From NCBI GenBank assembly GCA_016793465.1, contig JAEUJW010000007.1, positions 1 to 64,000 of the forward strand: a stretch of 64,000 nt of DNA. Reading direction: 5' to 3'. Shown piece after piece: positions 1-8,779 of the stretch. The stretch comes from Myxococcales bacterium. Lineage in GTDB: Bacteria > Myxococcota > Polyangia > Nannocystales > Nannocystaceae. The notes under the pieces are model-generated. The model did not search any database. It was not told where the DNA came from and saw only the letters and a program-made list of their open reading frames with translations. A program made the position numbers and the translations under genes. The first letter of the stretch is position 1. Every line of letters starts with the position of its first letter.

Positions 1-149
1 GCCAGAAGCCGACCCTCTCGCGCGCTCCGAAAACTGGATCCCGGAGGGCCGCCTGATACAAGATCGTCCTCGTCGCGCAGGCGGATCCCAGGGGGGAATG
101 GAGTTGAGAAACCGGGGTCCCATGCTGGTGAGAGCCGACACTCGTCATC

Positions 150-520
150 GCCCCGCAGTTGTCTTCCCTCCCACTAACCAGAACGCGCTGAAGGAATTGA
201 GCTCGCGCGTCATCACCCCGAATCTCCGCGCAGTTGCCTCCCACTAACCAAAACGATGCAGGAATCGAGCTCGCCCCCGAGTTGTCGCCCGGTTGCCCTC
301 CCTCCAACACCCTCGGAACTCTCTACCTTTGCGCTGCAGTCGAGCTCGCACCATCGCCCGCGAACTGTCACGCCATCGTCTTTCCCATCCCCAACCAAAG
401 CCCTCGAAGCTCTCTAACTTTGCGATGCAGGGGTTGAGCTCGCCCGTCGTCGCCCCACGAGTCGCCACCCCCTCGTCTCCCTCCCCCCAACCAAAGCCCG
501 TCGAAGCTCCACTCGATCAT
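150..520. repeat. Degenerate tandem repeats downstream of rsmG
   Basis: About five imperfect units of roughly 65-95 bp run head to tail. Shared words are GAGCTCG (at 199, 267, 342 and 436, spacings 68, 75 and 94), CCAACCAAAGCCC or CACTAACCA, and GATGCAGG. The spacing is irregular and the copies have drifted. No convincing gene lies in positions 1-522; the small ORFs there are low-complexity and follow the repeats. The array ends exactly where rsmG ends. Its function is unknown; a decayed intergenic repeat family is the simplest reading. Confidence 0.6.
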
Positions 521-522
521 TA

Positions 523-1134
523 TTAAACCCCGCACCGATATCCCCGCACCGACCACTTCTCCCCTTCGACCCTCCCTACCGCGACCTCCCCACCCAGCTC
601 TGCATCCCCGCGGTGCAGATGCACAACAACAATCCCGCCCGGCACGACGATGCCCCGCGCGACGTCGACCCACCGTTCCGGCGAAAAAACCGCCCGCGCG
701 CTCGCCCACTCGAACTTCGCCCCCCGCATCCCTGGCGCCGTCCACCCCTCTTTTTCGAGCCGCCCCCTGACCACTCTCCCTCTCCCGACCTGCGCCAGCA
801 TCAGCTCCAGGAACCCGGCCCGCCGTTCTCGCGGTTCGACCAGCGTCACCTCAACCGGTAAACACGCCGCCACCACCAGCCCCGGGAACCCCGCTCCGGA
901 TCCCACATCGACCCAGCGCTGCCCAGTCGACACACCGATCTGCCGCGCCAGCAACACGACCTGCATCGACTCGACGACCTGCACCGCCAGCCCCGCCGCG
1001 TCTCTCGCCCCCGACAGGTTCATCACCCGCCCGAACCTCACCCATTGCTCGACCAGCAGTTCCAGCTTCGCCCACGGCCACTCCTCACCGACCTCCGGCG
1101 CCACCTGTTTAATTAGAGCGCGTATTGTCGACAT
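523..1134 (-). CDS. rsmG: 16S rRNA (guanine-527-N7)-methyltransferase RsmG
   Basis: This enzyme methylates N7 of G527 in 16S rRNA using S-adenosylmethionine. The 203-residue product has the family features in order: MNLSG near residue 38, the SAM-binding loop VDVGSGAGFPGL near residue 74, and ARAVFSPERW near residue 144, close to the family's ARA region. Length is normal. The ATG at 1134 gives the start MSTIRALIKQ. rsmG usually lies near mnmE and the replication origin, as here, but an opposite-strand gene now separates it from mnmE, so it probably has its own promoter in the 33-bp divergent gap with the BioF-type gene. Confidence 0.92.
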   Translation of the reverse strand: MSTIRALIKQVAPEVGEEWPWAKLELLVEQWVRFGRVMNLSGARDAAGLAVQVVESMQVVLLARQIGVSTGQRWVDVGSGAGFPGLVVAACLPVEVTLVEPRERRAGFLELMLAQVGRGRVVRGRLEKEGWTAPGMRGAKFEWASARAVFSPERWVDVARGIVVPGGIVVVHLHRGDAELGGEVAVGRVEGEKWSVRGYRCGV

Positions 1135-1167
1135 GCGCGCATCCGCAGTAAGTAACCCGAGCCCTCC

Positions 1168-2331
1168 GTGTCAAGCATGAGCTCGCTCGACCGCCGACTC
1201 GCCACCCAGCTCGACGCCCTCCGTCAAGCGGGCCTCACTCGCACGCTACCCCGCATCGAGCACCACGAGGGCGTGCACTACCACCTCGACGGTCGCCCCG
1301 TCGTCGGCTTCTGCAGCAACGACTACCTCGGCCTCGCCAACCACCCGTCTTTCGCCACGCTCTCGACCAACCAGTCCGGGACCACCGCCTCCCGCCTCGT
1401 CTGCGGAGACCACCCCCTCCACCGCCAGGTCGAACGCCGCCTCGCCGAGCTCGCGGAGACCGAGGACGCCATCCTCTTCCCCAGCGGATTCCAGCTCAAC
1501 GTCGGCATCCTCCCCGCCCTCATCCAGGCTTCCGACCAGGTCTTCAGCGACGAGCTGAACCACGCCAGCCTGATCGACGGCCTACGCCTCGCCCGAGCCC
1601 GCCCGCAGATCCTCCCTCACCTCGCTCCTCCGCCTCCCGGATCCTGGTGGATCACCGAAGCCCTCTTCTCCATGGACGGAGACTTCGCCGACCCCACCAT
1701 CCTCCACGCCCACCTCAACAACAGCGAGGACAGCCACCTCTACCTCGACGAAGCCCACAGCTTCTTCCTCTTTAATAAATACAGGTCCCCATCCAGTCTC
1801 CCCACTGGCCTCGCTGGTTTTAATAATCTGCGCCCGACGATCCTGGTCGGCACCCTGGGCAAGTCTCTCGGGTGCGCGGGAGCTTTCGTCGCCGCCTCCT
1901 CCACCGTATGCACCTGGCTCCGCGGCACCGCCCGCAGCTTCGTGTACAGCACCGGCACATCTCCCGCGGTCGCCGCGCAGATCCTCCACGCCCTCGACCT
2001 CGTCACCAGTCCCGAGGGCTACACCCGACGCGCCCGCCTGTGGGCCAACGTCGATCATTTAATTGGTCGTCTGCAGCTCCAGATCCCGGAACTGAGGCGC
2101 TCACCGATCCTCCGCATAATCGCCGGAGCAAACCAGACCGCCGTCGCCCTGAGCAAGGCCCTGCTCGAGCGTGGCTGGCATGTTCAGGCGATCCGCCCGC
2201 CGACAGTCCCCGAAGGCACGGCCCGTCTGCGAATCACCCTCAGTGCCGCGCACTCCACCCAGCAAATATCTGCATTCGCGGACGATCTCCGCGCTCTCCT
2301 CGACCTCCACCGCATCGACCCGAGCGCCTGA
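1168..2331 (+). CDS. bioF: BioF/KBL-family PLP-dependent acyltransferase, probably 8-amino-7-oxononanoate synthase
   Basis: Alpha-oxoamine synthases condense an amino acid with an acyl-CoA using pyridoxal phosphate; BioF makes the biotin precursor from alanine and pimeloyl-thioester. The 387 residues contain FCSNDYLGLANHP near the N-terminus, HASLIDGLRLAR, SMDGDFADP, YLDEAHSF (PLP-ring aspartate) and GTLGKSLGCAGAF, whose lysine should bind PLP. Start is GTG at 1168, with an ATG three codons later. No other biotin gene is visible, so 2-amino-3-ketobutyrate CoA ligase or another family member is possible. The gene sits on the opposite strand inside an otherwise classical rpmH-to-rsmG block and contains three A/T-rich codon islands, near 1771, 1818 and 2056. 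Confidence 0.85.
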   Translation: MSSMSSLDRRLATQLDALRQAGLTRTLPRIEHHEGVHYHLDGRPVVGFCSNDYLGLANHPSFATLSTNQSGTTASRLVCGDHPLHRQVERRLAELAETEDAILFPSGFQLNVGILPALIQASDQVFSDELNHASLIDGLRLARARPQILPHLAPPPPGSWWITEALFSMDGDFADPTILHAHLNNSEDSHLYLDEAHSFFLFNKYRSPSSLPTGLAGFNNLRPTILVGTLGKSLGCAGAFVAASSTVCTWLRGTARSFVYSTGTSPAVAAQILHALDLVTSPEGYTRRARLWANVDHLIGRLQLQIPELRRSPILRIIAGANQTAVALSKALLERGWHVQAIRPPTVPEGTARLRITLSAAHSTQQISAFADDLRALLDLHRIDPSA

Positions 2332-2350
2332 AAACTGCGACTCCGGGGCC

Positions 2351-3649
2351 TCATTTTCCAATACAAAACCGCGAGAAGATCGAGTGCAAGACCTCCTCGC
2401 CGACCGGCCCGAGCCCGCCGCGTCCGGAGATCTCAGCCAACCTCCGCTCCGCCACTCCGAGTTCAAACGCCACCAGCTCGAGCGGCTGCTCGTCGACGAT
2501 CAAAGCATCTGCACCGCGCAGAGCCTCGCAGCACTCGACCACCCGATCCCTGTGCCGCGCCAGTCCGATCCACGGCTCCACCTTTCCAATTTTTAAATCG
2601 TGCCAGCGGCCGATCGCCACGACGACCGCATCGACATCCGCGTTCGTCGCCCCGATCCAGTCTGGCCGTACACAGCCGAGGTCTCGCTTGCTCTCGATGC
2701 GGAGCACCTCCCCCGCCGGCGGAGCTCCGATTTCTTGATCCGCGGCCTCGATCCACAGCACCAGGTCGGCTCCCTCGACCTGCGTCCGACTGCGGCGCAC
2801 TCCCTCGGCCTCGACCACATCTTCGGTCGCGTGCATCCCCGCCGTGTCGACGAGCGTCGCCTCGACCCCGGCGAGCGACACCTCCGCCTCCACATAGTCT
2901 CGCGTCGTCCCCGGCACCGGCGAAACGATCGCCCGCTCGCGTCCCACCAAAATATTGAACAGCGAGCTCTTGCCCGCGTTCGGCGGACCCGCGAGCACGA
3001 TCCGCGTGCGCTCGCGACTGCGTCGCCCCGCCTCGAAAGTCCGGGTCCAGCGGTCCATCAGCGTCACCCACTGGCCGACCTCATCGCGCCAGCGCCCCAG
3101 ATCTCCCGCAGCCACGTCCTCGGGGAAGTCGAGGTTCGCCTCGACCTCGCAACGCAGCGCGTGGACGGCCGCGGCGATCTCGGCAACTTGTCGTCCGAGC
3201 TCTCCCGCCACCAGTCGTCGCGCCTGCTCGAGCCCCGCGTCCGTCTGCGCCGCGATCAACGCGGCGATCCCCTCCGCCTGATCGAGCCCGAGGCGCCCGT
3301 GTTCGAACGCTCGCCGCGTGAACTCTCCCGCCGGCGCCGCGATCGCGCCGCCGGCGAGCAGCATCTCGACCACCGCTCGCACGTTCCGCGCTCCAGCGTG
3401 AACATGCAGCTCGACCACATCCTCGCCGGTGAACGACGCCGGTCCCGGCATCCACACCACCAGCGCATCTTCCAGTCCATCCATCCGGAGCCGCCGGCGA
3501 ACCAGCCGCCGGGGCTCTCCTACTTCACCCGCGAGTCGTTCGGCGATCTCTCGCGCCCGCGACCCGCTCAGCCGAACCACCGCCACACCGCCGTCGGGGG
3601 TCCCGGTTGCGACCCCCACGATCGTCGAAGCTCGCGGCTCTCTCGTCAC
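2351..3649 (-). CDS. mnmE: tRNA uridine-5-carboxymethylaminomethyl modification GTPase MnmE
   Basis: MnmE works with MnmG to modify wobble uridine 34 of several tRNAs. The 432-residue protein has the N-terminal tetrahydrofolate-binding domain, a central G domain with GPPNAGKSSLFN (G1, near residue 220), TTRDY (G2) and DTAGM (G3), and the diagnostic C-terminal FCIGK ending with its catalytic cysteine. The start codon overlaps the khpB stop (ATGA), so translation is probably coupled. mnmG is not in this window. The gene ends 19 bp from the convergent bioF-like gene. Confidence 0.95.
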   Translation of the reverse strand: MTREPRASTIVGVATGTPDGGVAVVRLSGSRAREIAERLAGEVGEPRRLVRRRLRMDGLEDALVVWMPGPASFTGEDVVELHVHAGARNVRAVVEMLLAGGAIAAPAGEFTRRAFEHGRLGLDQAEGIAALIAAQTDAGLEQARRLVAGELGRQVAEIAAAVHALRCEVEANLDFPEDVAAGDLGRWRDEVGQWVTLMDRWTRTFEAGRRSRERTRIVLAGPPNAGKSSLFNILVGRERAIVSPVPGTTRDYVEAEVSLAGVEATLVDTAGMHATEDVVEAEGVRRSRTQVEGADLVLWIEAADQEIGAPPAGEVLRIESKRDLGCVRPDWIGATNADVDAVVVAIGRWHDLKIGKVEPWIGLARHRDRVVECCEALRGADALIVDEQPLELVAFELGVAERRLAEISGRGGLGPVGEEVLHSIFSRFCIGK

Positions 3650-4194
3650 GCGCGCGCGTCGTCGGTCTCGCGGCGTCCCTCGCCCTCTCGCGCCGGGAAC
3701 ACCACCACGTGACGGAATCGGCCCTCGCCCTCCGACTCCGTGCGAAGACCGTCGATCGCCATCAGCGTCATGTGCACGACGCGTCGCTCCATCGCCGTCA
3801 TCGGGTCGAAGTGGTACGGCCGGCCGCTGCTCAGCACCTTCTGACCGACACCCTGCGCCAGCTCCTTCAGGCTCTTCTCGCGGCGCGTGCGGTAGCCGCC
3901 GACGTCGAGCGTGATGCGCATGCGGTCGAAGCCCTCGGCCTGCAGCACGCGCAGCGTCAGGTACTGCAGCGCGTCGAGCGTCGCGCCGTGACGGCCGATC
4001 AGCAGGCCGCCGTCCTCTTCGCTGGTGTTGAGGTCACAGTGCAGCCCGTCTTCTTCGATGTCGATGTCGACCTCGACCTCGACCCCGAGCAGGCCGAGCA
4101 CCGACTCGAGGAACGTGCGGACGACGGGCACCGCCTTGGCGTAGCGCTGGTCGGCGCTTCCGGTTTGGGGAGCAGCTTGCTTGGAGTCAGCCAT
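3646..4194 (-). CDS. khpB: Jag/KhpB-type KH-R3H RNA-binding protein
   Basis: The protein has 182 residues. A KH domain contains LIGRHGATLDALQYL near the middle, and an R3H-like C-terminus contains DPMTAMERRVVHM. An acidic stretch near residues 30-50 (VEVEVDIDIEEDG) replaces a long Jag-N domain, as in many proteobacterial forms. The ATG at 4194 gives MADSKQAAPQ; the frame stays open far upstream, antisense to nothing but inside yidC, so the longer ORF is an artefact. It lies 17 bp after yidC and overlaps mnmE by 4 bp, the usual gene order. Its likely role is RNA binding linked to membrane or division functions. Confidence 0.9.
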   Translation of the reverse strand: MADSKQAAPQTGSADQRYAKAVPVVRTFLESVLGLLGVEVEVDIDIEEDGLHCDLNTSEEDGGLLIGRHGATLDALQYLTLRVLQAEGFDRMRITLDVGGYRTRREKSLKELAQGVGQKVLSSGRPYHFDPMTAMERRVVHMTLMAIDGLRTESEGEGRFRHVVVFPAREGEGRRETDDARA

Positions 4195-4211
4195 GATTCT
4201 TCCACTCTCTC

Positions 4212-5855
4212 CTAGGACTTCTGGGCCGCCGGCTTGTTCGACCGCAGTTGGATCGCGGTCTGGATCAGCGACAGCACGACGTTGGCGAAGATGTAGACCC
4301 CCAGCCCCGACGGCAGGAACAGCATCATGACCGTGAAGATGATGGGCATCATCCACGCCATCATCCGGGCCTGCTCGTTGTCCATGCCGGACGGGCTCAT
4401 CCGCATCTGGAAGTACATCAGGGCGCCCATCGCCAGCGGCAGGATGTAGAACGGGTCCTGCTGCGTCAGGTCGGGCAGCCACAGGAACGGCTCGCGGTAC
4501 AGCTCGACCGCGGTGTTGAGCATCGCGTAGAGCGCGATCCAGATCGGCAGCTGCACGAGCATCGGCAAGCAGCCGGCCAGCGGCTTGACGCCCGAGCGCT
4601 GGAACAGCGCCTGCATCTCCTGGGCCTGGCGGACGCGGTCCTCCGCGTACTTCTTCTTGATGGAGTCCAGCTCGGGCTGGATCTCCTTCATCTTCTTCAT
4701 CGAGTTCATCTGCTGGAACGTCAGCGGCAAGGTCAGCAGCTTGACGACGATCGTCAGCAGGATGATCGAGATCCCCCAGATGCCCGTCAGGTTGTAGAAC
4801 ACGCGCAGCAGCCACAGCATCTTCTCGCCGAGGAACCGCGTCAGCCCGCCGAACCAGCCCCACTCGACCGCGTCCTCGAGGTGCACGTCCGACACCACCG
4901 AGTAACGCTCGAGCCGCTCGACCTCCTTGGTGCCGTAGTAGACGCCGAACTCGTAGGTCCGCGACTCGTTCGGCTCGAGCGTGACCTTGTCCGAGCCGAT
5001 GGTGTTGACCATCGCCGTCGCGTCCTTGCTGAGCGACACCTCGCAGAAGTTCACCGGGTGCACCGGCACCAGCGCCTGGATGAAGTACTTGCTGTCGAGC
5101 GCGGCCCAGCGGATGCGCCCCTGCGAGCGGCCCGCGGCCTCCTCGACGTCGCTCTGCGCGAACGCCTCGACGTCGTCGCCGCTGACCAGCGCGCACAGGC
5201 CGCGGTGGATGTCGTAGCTGCTCTCCTCCTTGGCCAGACCGTACTGCGTGCGCACCAGCATCCGGTGGCTCTGCCGCTTGTTCGAGCGGTTGAGCACCTT
5301 GACCGTGAACTTGCCCTCGTAGCCGTCGGTCAGCGCCAGCTCGGCGAACACGTGCGCGTCGAGGGTCTTGTGCTGCAGCTTCCACAGCTTGTCGGTCTTG
5401 TCGGTCACCTCCCACGCGGTGCCGCGGGGGATCTGCAGGTCGAGCCGCTCGTCGTCGTACTCCGCGTCGAAGCTGACCGACAGCGTCGGCCTGTCGCCGA
5501 GCGCCAGGAAGTCGTCGCCCGCCTCGCCGCGGCGAAACTGCGGGCTCAGCATCTCGGTCTTGCGCACGAACCCGCCGACGTTGCCGACCTCGAGCGAGAC
5601 CAGGTCCGTCGTCAGCCGGTGCTGCTGCGCCGCGACCTGCGGCTCCGCGGGCTTGCTGGTCCCGTTCGCCGCCGGCGCGTCGTCCGACTTCGCGTCGGCC
5701 TTCACCGCCTCGTCGTCGTCCGCCTTGGCGGCCGTGGGGGTGTTCTTCGCGTCATCCTTCGGCGCTGGGGGCGGCGGCGCGAGGAAGGCCGCGTAACCGA
5801 TCCAGATGAGCACGCAGATGACGATGGCGAGCAGGGTACGGCGCTGGAAATCCAC
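4212..5855 (-). CDS. yidC: Membrane protein insertase YidC
   Basis: YidC inserts and folds inner-membrane proteins, alone or with SecYEG. The 547-residue protein has an N-terminal membrane segment (residues 7-27), a proline/alanine-rich linker, the large periplasmic domain of Gram-negative YidC (about 80-330), and the conserved multi-span core with WGWFGGLTRFL, GIWGISIILLTIVVKLLTLP (positively charged groove) and PIFRSGVKPLAGCLP-like segments. Start is GTG at 5855, three bases after the yidD stop. No A/T islands of the kind seen in neighbouring genes were noticed here. Confidence 0.96.
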   Translation of the reverse strand: MDFQRRTLLAIVICVLIWIGYAAFLAPPPPAPKDDAKNTPTAAKADDDEAVKADAKSDDAPAANGTSKPAEPQVAAQQHRLTTDLVSLEVGNVGGFVRKTEMLSPQFRRGEAGDDFLALGDRPTLSVSFDAEYDDERLDLQIPRGTAWEVTDKTDKLWKLQHKTLDAHVFAELALTDGYEGKFTVKVLNRSNKRQSHRMLVRTQYGLAKEESSYDIHRGLCALVSGDDVEAFAQSDVEEAAGRSQGRIRWAALDSKYFIQALVPVHPVNFCEVSLSKDATAMVNTIGSDKVTLEPNESRTYEFGVYYGTKEVERLERYSVVSDVHLEDAVEWGWFGGLTRFLGEKMLWLLRVFYNLTGIWGISIILLTIVVKLLTLPLTFQQMNSMKKMKEIQPELDSIKKKYAEDRVRQAQEMQALFQRSGVKPLAGCLPMLVQLPIWIALYAMLNTAVELYREPFLWLPDLTQQDPFYILPLAMGALMYFQMRMSPSGMDNEQARMMAWMMPIIFTVMMLFLPSGLGVYIFANVVLSLIQTAIQLRSNKPAAQKS

Positions 5856-5858
5856 GAC

Positions 5859-6101
5859 TCAGCACTTCTCCGGGAGGGGGGCACGCGGCGGAGGCGGCAG
5901 ATCGACGCCTCCCGGGTGCCACGGGTGGCAACGCGACAGCCGGCGTATGGTCAGCCAGCCGCCGCGCAACGCCCCGTGATGTTGGATGCACTCGCATGCG
6001 TAGCGCGAGCAGCTCGGGGTGAATCGGCACGCAGGGCCGATCAGCGGGGAGATCCCGAGCTGGTACAGGCGGATGCACGCGATCAAGAATTTTCTCAGCA
6101 C
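5859..6101 (-). CDS. yidD: Membrane protein insertion efficiency factor YidD
   Basis: YidD is a small protein that helps YidC-dependent insertion. The 80-residue product has the signature IRLYQLGISPLIGPACRFTP, followed by SCSRYACECI and GGWLTIRRLSRCHPW. The start chosen is GTG at 6101: it places the family N-terminus LRKFLIACIRLYQ at the front and has GGGAG just upstream. The start lies inside the last codons of rnpA (GTGCTGA), a 7-bp overlap that suggests translational coupling. A longer reading from 6224 would only translate rnpA out of frame. Confidence 0.9.
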   Translation of the reverse strand: MLRKFLIACIRLYQLGISPLIGPACRFTPSCSRYACECIQHHGALRGGWLTIRRLSRCHPWHPGGVDLPPPPRAPLPEKC

Positions 6102-6481
6102 GTGACTCCCGACGGCTGCGGACGAGGTCTGCCTGTCCGCTTCGCCAGCGCATCCATGTTTGCCGCGACCTCGGCGAAATCCACGGACACTGCGCTCTGC
6201 TTGGCGACCCAGACCATATCGCAACCGGGCATGAAGCTGTCACGTTTCCGCCGGAACGCCTCGCGCACGAGGCGTCTTATGCGGTTACGCACGACCGCAG
6301 GGCCGACTTTGCGGGTGACCGTCACCCCCAACCTCGGCACGGCTGCTTCGCCGGGACTCGCTGTCGTCGACACGAACACAATAAAGTGGCGCAGGTGGTG
6401 TTTGACCCCTGCGCCTTGGATCTGCAAGAACTCCCTGCGCTTCCTCAGGCGGAGGGTCGCAGGGAACCCTTCTCGCTTCAT
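6095..6481 (-). CDS. rnpA: Ribonuclease P protein component
   Basis: This is the protein cofactor of RNase P, which removes tRNA 5' leaders. The 128-residue sequence contains RLRKRREFLQIQ near the N-terminus and the diagnostic RNR-type motif RNRIRRLVREAFRR near residue 75. The ATG at 6481 overlaps the rpmH stop (TGATG), and the GTG at 6484 in the same frame is an alternative start. The rpmH-rnpA pairing and coupling are universal in bacteria. Confidence 0.93.
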   Translation of the reverse strand: MKREGFPATLRLRKRREFLQIQGAGVKHHLRHFIVFVSTTASPGEAAVPRLGVTVTRKVGPAVVRNRIRRLVREAFRRKRDSFMPGCDMVWVAKQSAVSVDFAEVAANMDALAKRTGRPRPQPSGVTC

Positions 6482-6630
6482 CACTTCCCGCCGGTCGTCA
6501 CGCTCAGGCGCTTGCGGCCGCGGCGGCGGCGGGCGGCGATCACATTGCGACCGCCGCGGGTCGCCATACGGGCGCGGTACCCGTGGGTCCGGGCGCGGCT
6601 CAGGTTGTGGGGCTGGTACGTGCGCTTCAT
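6481..6630 (-). CDS. rpmH: 50S ribosomal protein L34
   Basis: The 49-residue basic protein starts [20 protein letters not shown], the near-universal L34 N-terminus, and continues with [19 protein letters not shown]. It is the first gene of the minus-strand block facing away from dnaA, the standard arrangement at bacterial origins. The stop TGA overlaps the rnpA ATG. Confidence 0.97.
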   Translation of the reverse strand: MKRTYQPHNLSRARTHGYRARMATRGGRNVIAARRRRGRKRLSVTTGGK

Positions 6631-7393
6631 GGGAACTTCCGTCGGTCGAAGGAGAGAAGAGCTGACAGGTCGACGGGTCGGGTCTCGATGAAGAGAGGCC
6701 TATAACGTCGCCAACGGGACGAATTCGCCCCGGTCAACAGGGGCCCGATCGATACCAGCGCATCCACCCCCTGTCAACGCGACGCCGGTTCCCAGCCCCG
6801 CTCTCTTCCGCCCGTCCCCGTTCCATCCTCTATAGCTCGCCCGGCGTCACCGCGTGTGACCAGCATCGCCTCCACCGCCCCGCCGGTGCGGTGGTTGGCA
6901 CACCTACAGGGTCGTTGTAGATCCGACTTTACCCCGACCCCGCAAACCGGCTCCACAAGCCAACCTCCGCATCTCGCCCCGCGCAAATCGGCCTGGTCTC
7001 GCACCCTCTCCGCGCCCCGACGATCCCCTCCGTCAATTCTGCAGTGATCCCAACTGGATCCGCGCCCGACCTGGCCTCTTGGAGTTCGTTCCCGAGCAAC
7101 TGTCCGCGCGCCCATCCGCACATCTTCCTCTTTGATCCTGGGCACTTACAAATTCCACTCGTCCCCACCCTTGCCCCCTCCCCCCGCCCCCAAGTAAAAA
7201 CCGACCTCCGCCTCACGGCGCCCCCCGAGTTCGCCGACGCGCAGACGCTCCTGGTCTTCCAGGCCCGCGAATCCCATCCCCCGTGGGATTTCACAGGCTG
7301 TGGACAGCCCCCGGATTGCGTCGGCCAACGCGTCGCATTTCCACAGTTTTCCGAGTTCTTCACAGGCCTTTTCAGCCTGTGAATGGAGGATTC
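6631..7393. other. Candidate oriC / rpmH-dnaA intergenic region
   Basis: This 760-bp gene-free stretch lies between divergent rpmH and dnaA, the canonical origin position. Near-matches to the DnaA box TTATCCACA cluster at its dnaA end: ATTTCCACA at 7337-7345 (7 of 9), TTCTTCACA at 7356-7364 (7 of 9), and a minus-strand CTGTCCACA (7 of 9) at about 7299-7307. TTCACAGGC occurs at 7290, 7359 and, inverted, at 7375-7383. The middle (6900-7200) is less GC-rich than its surroundings but shows no gene. The rpmH and dnaA promoters must also be here. Confidence 0.65.
7359..7383. promoter_or_regulatory. Perfect 9-bp inverted repeat in the dnaA leader
   Basis: TTCACAGGC and its exact complement GCCTGTGAA are separated by 7 bp and end immediately before the dnaA Shine-Dalgarno GGAGG (7385-7389). 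A third copy, in direct orientation, starts at 7290. The position suits an autoregulatory operator or a leader hairpin that could hide the ribosome site. Both readings are inference. Confidence 0.55.
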
Positions 7394-8779
7394 ATGACCG
7401 ACATCTGGAGCGAGGCACTGCAAGGGTTGCAACCACGGCTCGGAGCCCAGACCTATGACCTCTGGCTGCGCCCGATCGCACTCCGCCAGGTCGCCGGCAC
7501 CCGTCTCCACCTGACGGCGCCCAACCGCTTCATGAAGGAGTGGTTCGAGAACCACTACCTCGGCGCCGTCCTCGACGAGATCAAAGCCCGCACCGCCCAG
7601 CACTACGACGTCGAGATCGAGGTCGACGCCAACGAGGCTCGCCCCGAGCCGACCCCCGCCCCCGCGACCGACTCGCCGGCGCCGACCCCGATCTTCCTCC
7701 CGAGCCGCCCCGAGCCCCTCCCGCCGCCGCAGCTGTCCGGCCGCTACCGCTTCCAGAACTTCATCCAGGGCTCGGCCAACGAGCTCGCCGCCTCGGCCGC
7801 GTGGGCCGCCGCGCAGGAGCCCGGCACCCGCTTCAACCCCCTCTTCATCTACGGCGGCGTCGGCCTCGGCAAGACCCACCTCCTCCACGCGATCGGCCAC
7901 CACATCCACGCGACCCGCCCGGGCCTGCGGATCGTCTACCAGAGCGCAGAACGCTTCATGAACGAGTTCATCGCCGCGGTCCGAACCAACCAGTTCGACG
8001 CCTTCCGCACCCGTTACCGCGAGCACTGCGATGTCCTGCTGATCGACGACATCCAGTTCATCGCCGGCCGCGACCGCACGATGGACGAGTTTTTCCACGT
8101 GTTCAACGCGCTCTACGAGGCGGAGAAGCAGATCGTCGTGACCGCCGACCGCATGCCCTCGGAGATGGCCGGCATGGAGGACCGCCTGATCTCCCGCCTC
8201 AACTGGGGCCTCGTCGCCGACGTGAAGCTGCCCGACCTCGAGACCCGGGTGGCGATCCTCCGCCAGAAGGCCGAGCTCGACCGCATCCAGATCGACGACG
8301 ACGTCACCGTCCACCTGGCCAGCATCGTCCGCTCCAACATCCGCGAGCTCGAGGGCTCCCTCGTCCGTGTGTCGACCTTCGCCGCCCTGCGCCGCACCCC
8401 GATCACCTCCGAGTTCGTGACCGAGGTCCTGGGCGCCCCCGCGCCCACCGCGCAACCTCCTCCGGTGAGCATCGAGAACGTCCAGAAGGTCGTCGCCGGC
8501 CACTTCTCGGTCCGCGTCGCCGACCTGAAGGGACCCCGCCGCCACCAGGGCATCTCACGCCCCCGCATGATCGCCATGTACCTGAGCCGCCAGCTCACCG
8601 GCGCCAGCTTCCCGGAGATTGGCCTGCGCTTCGGCGGCAAGGACCACTCGACCGTGATCAACGCCTGCAAGCGCATCGCCAGCATCCAGGCCGACGACGG
8701 CGACCTGCGGGCCACCGTCGACACCCTGCGCCGCCAGCTGACCACCGACACGCCCCTCGCCCCGGCCCTGCTCTCCTGA
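7394..8779 (+). CDS. dnaA: Chromosomal replication initiator DnaA
   Basis: DnaA binds origin boxes and opens the duplex. The 461-residue protein has the N-terminal DnaB-interaction domain (MTDIWSEALQGLQPRL), a proline-rich linker (about 80-115), the AAA+ core with Walker A GGVGLGKTHLLHAIG near 153 and Walker B VLLIDDIQF near 215, and the C-terminal DNA-binding domain with the signature GGKDHSTV near 420. The ATG at 7394 has GGAGG five bases upstream. The open frame continues upstream to 7283, but that stretch covers the box-rich leader and is not family-like. Confidence 0.97.
   Translation: MTDIWSEALQGLQPRLGAQTYDLWLRPIALRQVAGTRLHLTAPNRFMKEWFENHYLGAVLDEIKARTAQHYDVEIEVDANEARPEPTPAPATDSPAPTPIFLPSRPEPLPPPQLSGRYRFQNFIQGSANELAASAAWAAAQEPGTRFNPLFIYGGVGLGKTHLLHAIGHHIHATRPGLRIVYQSAERFMNEFIAAVRTNQFDAFRTRYREHCDVLLIDDIQFIAGRDRTMDEFFHVFNALYEAEKQIVVTADRMPSEMAGMEDRLISRLNWGLVADVKLPDLETRVAILRQKAELDRIQIDDDVTVHLASIVRSNIRELEGSLVRVSTFAALRRTPITSEFVTEVLGAPAPTAQPPPVSIENVQKVVAGHFSVRVADLKGPRRHQGISRPRMIAMYLSRQLTGASFPEIGLRFGGKDHSTVINACKRIASIQADDGDLRATVDTLRRQLTTDTPLAPALLS

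Noticed and set aside
150..520. CRISPR array
   Set aside because: Units are of unequal length, strongly diverged, lack regular spacers and have no cas genes nearby.
3646..5415. Longer khpB starting near 5415
   Set aside because: The extra residues are an out-of-frame reading of yidC; the ATG at 4194 gives a normal-length KH-R3H protein.
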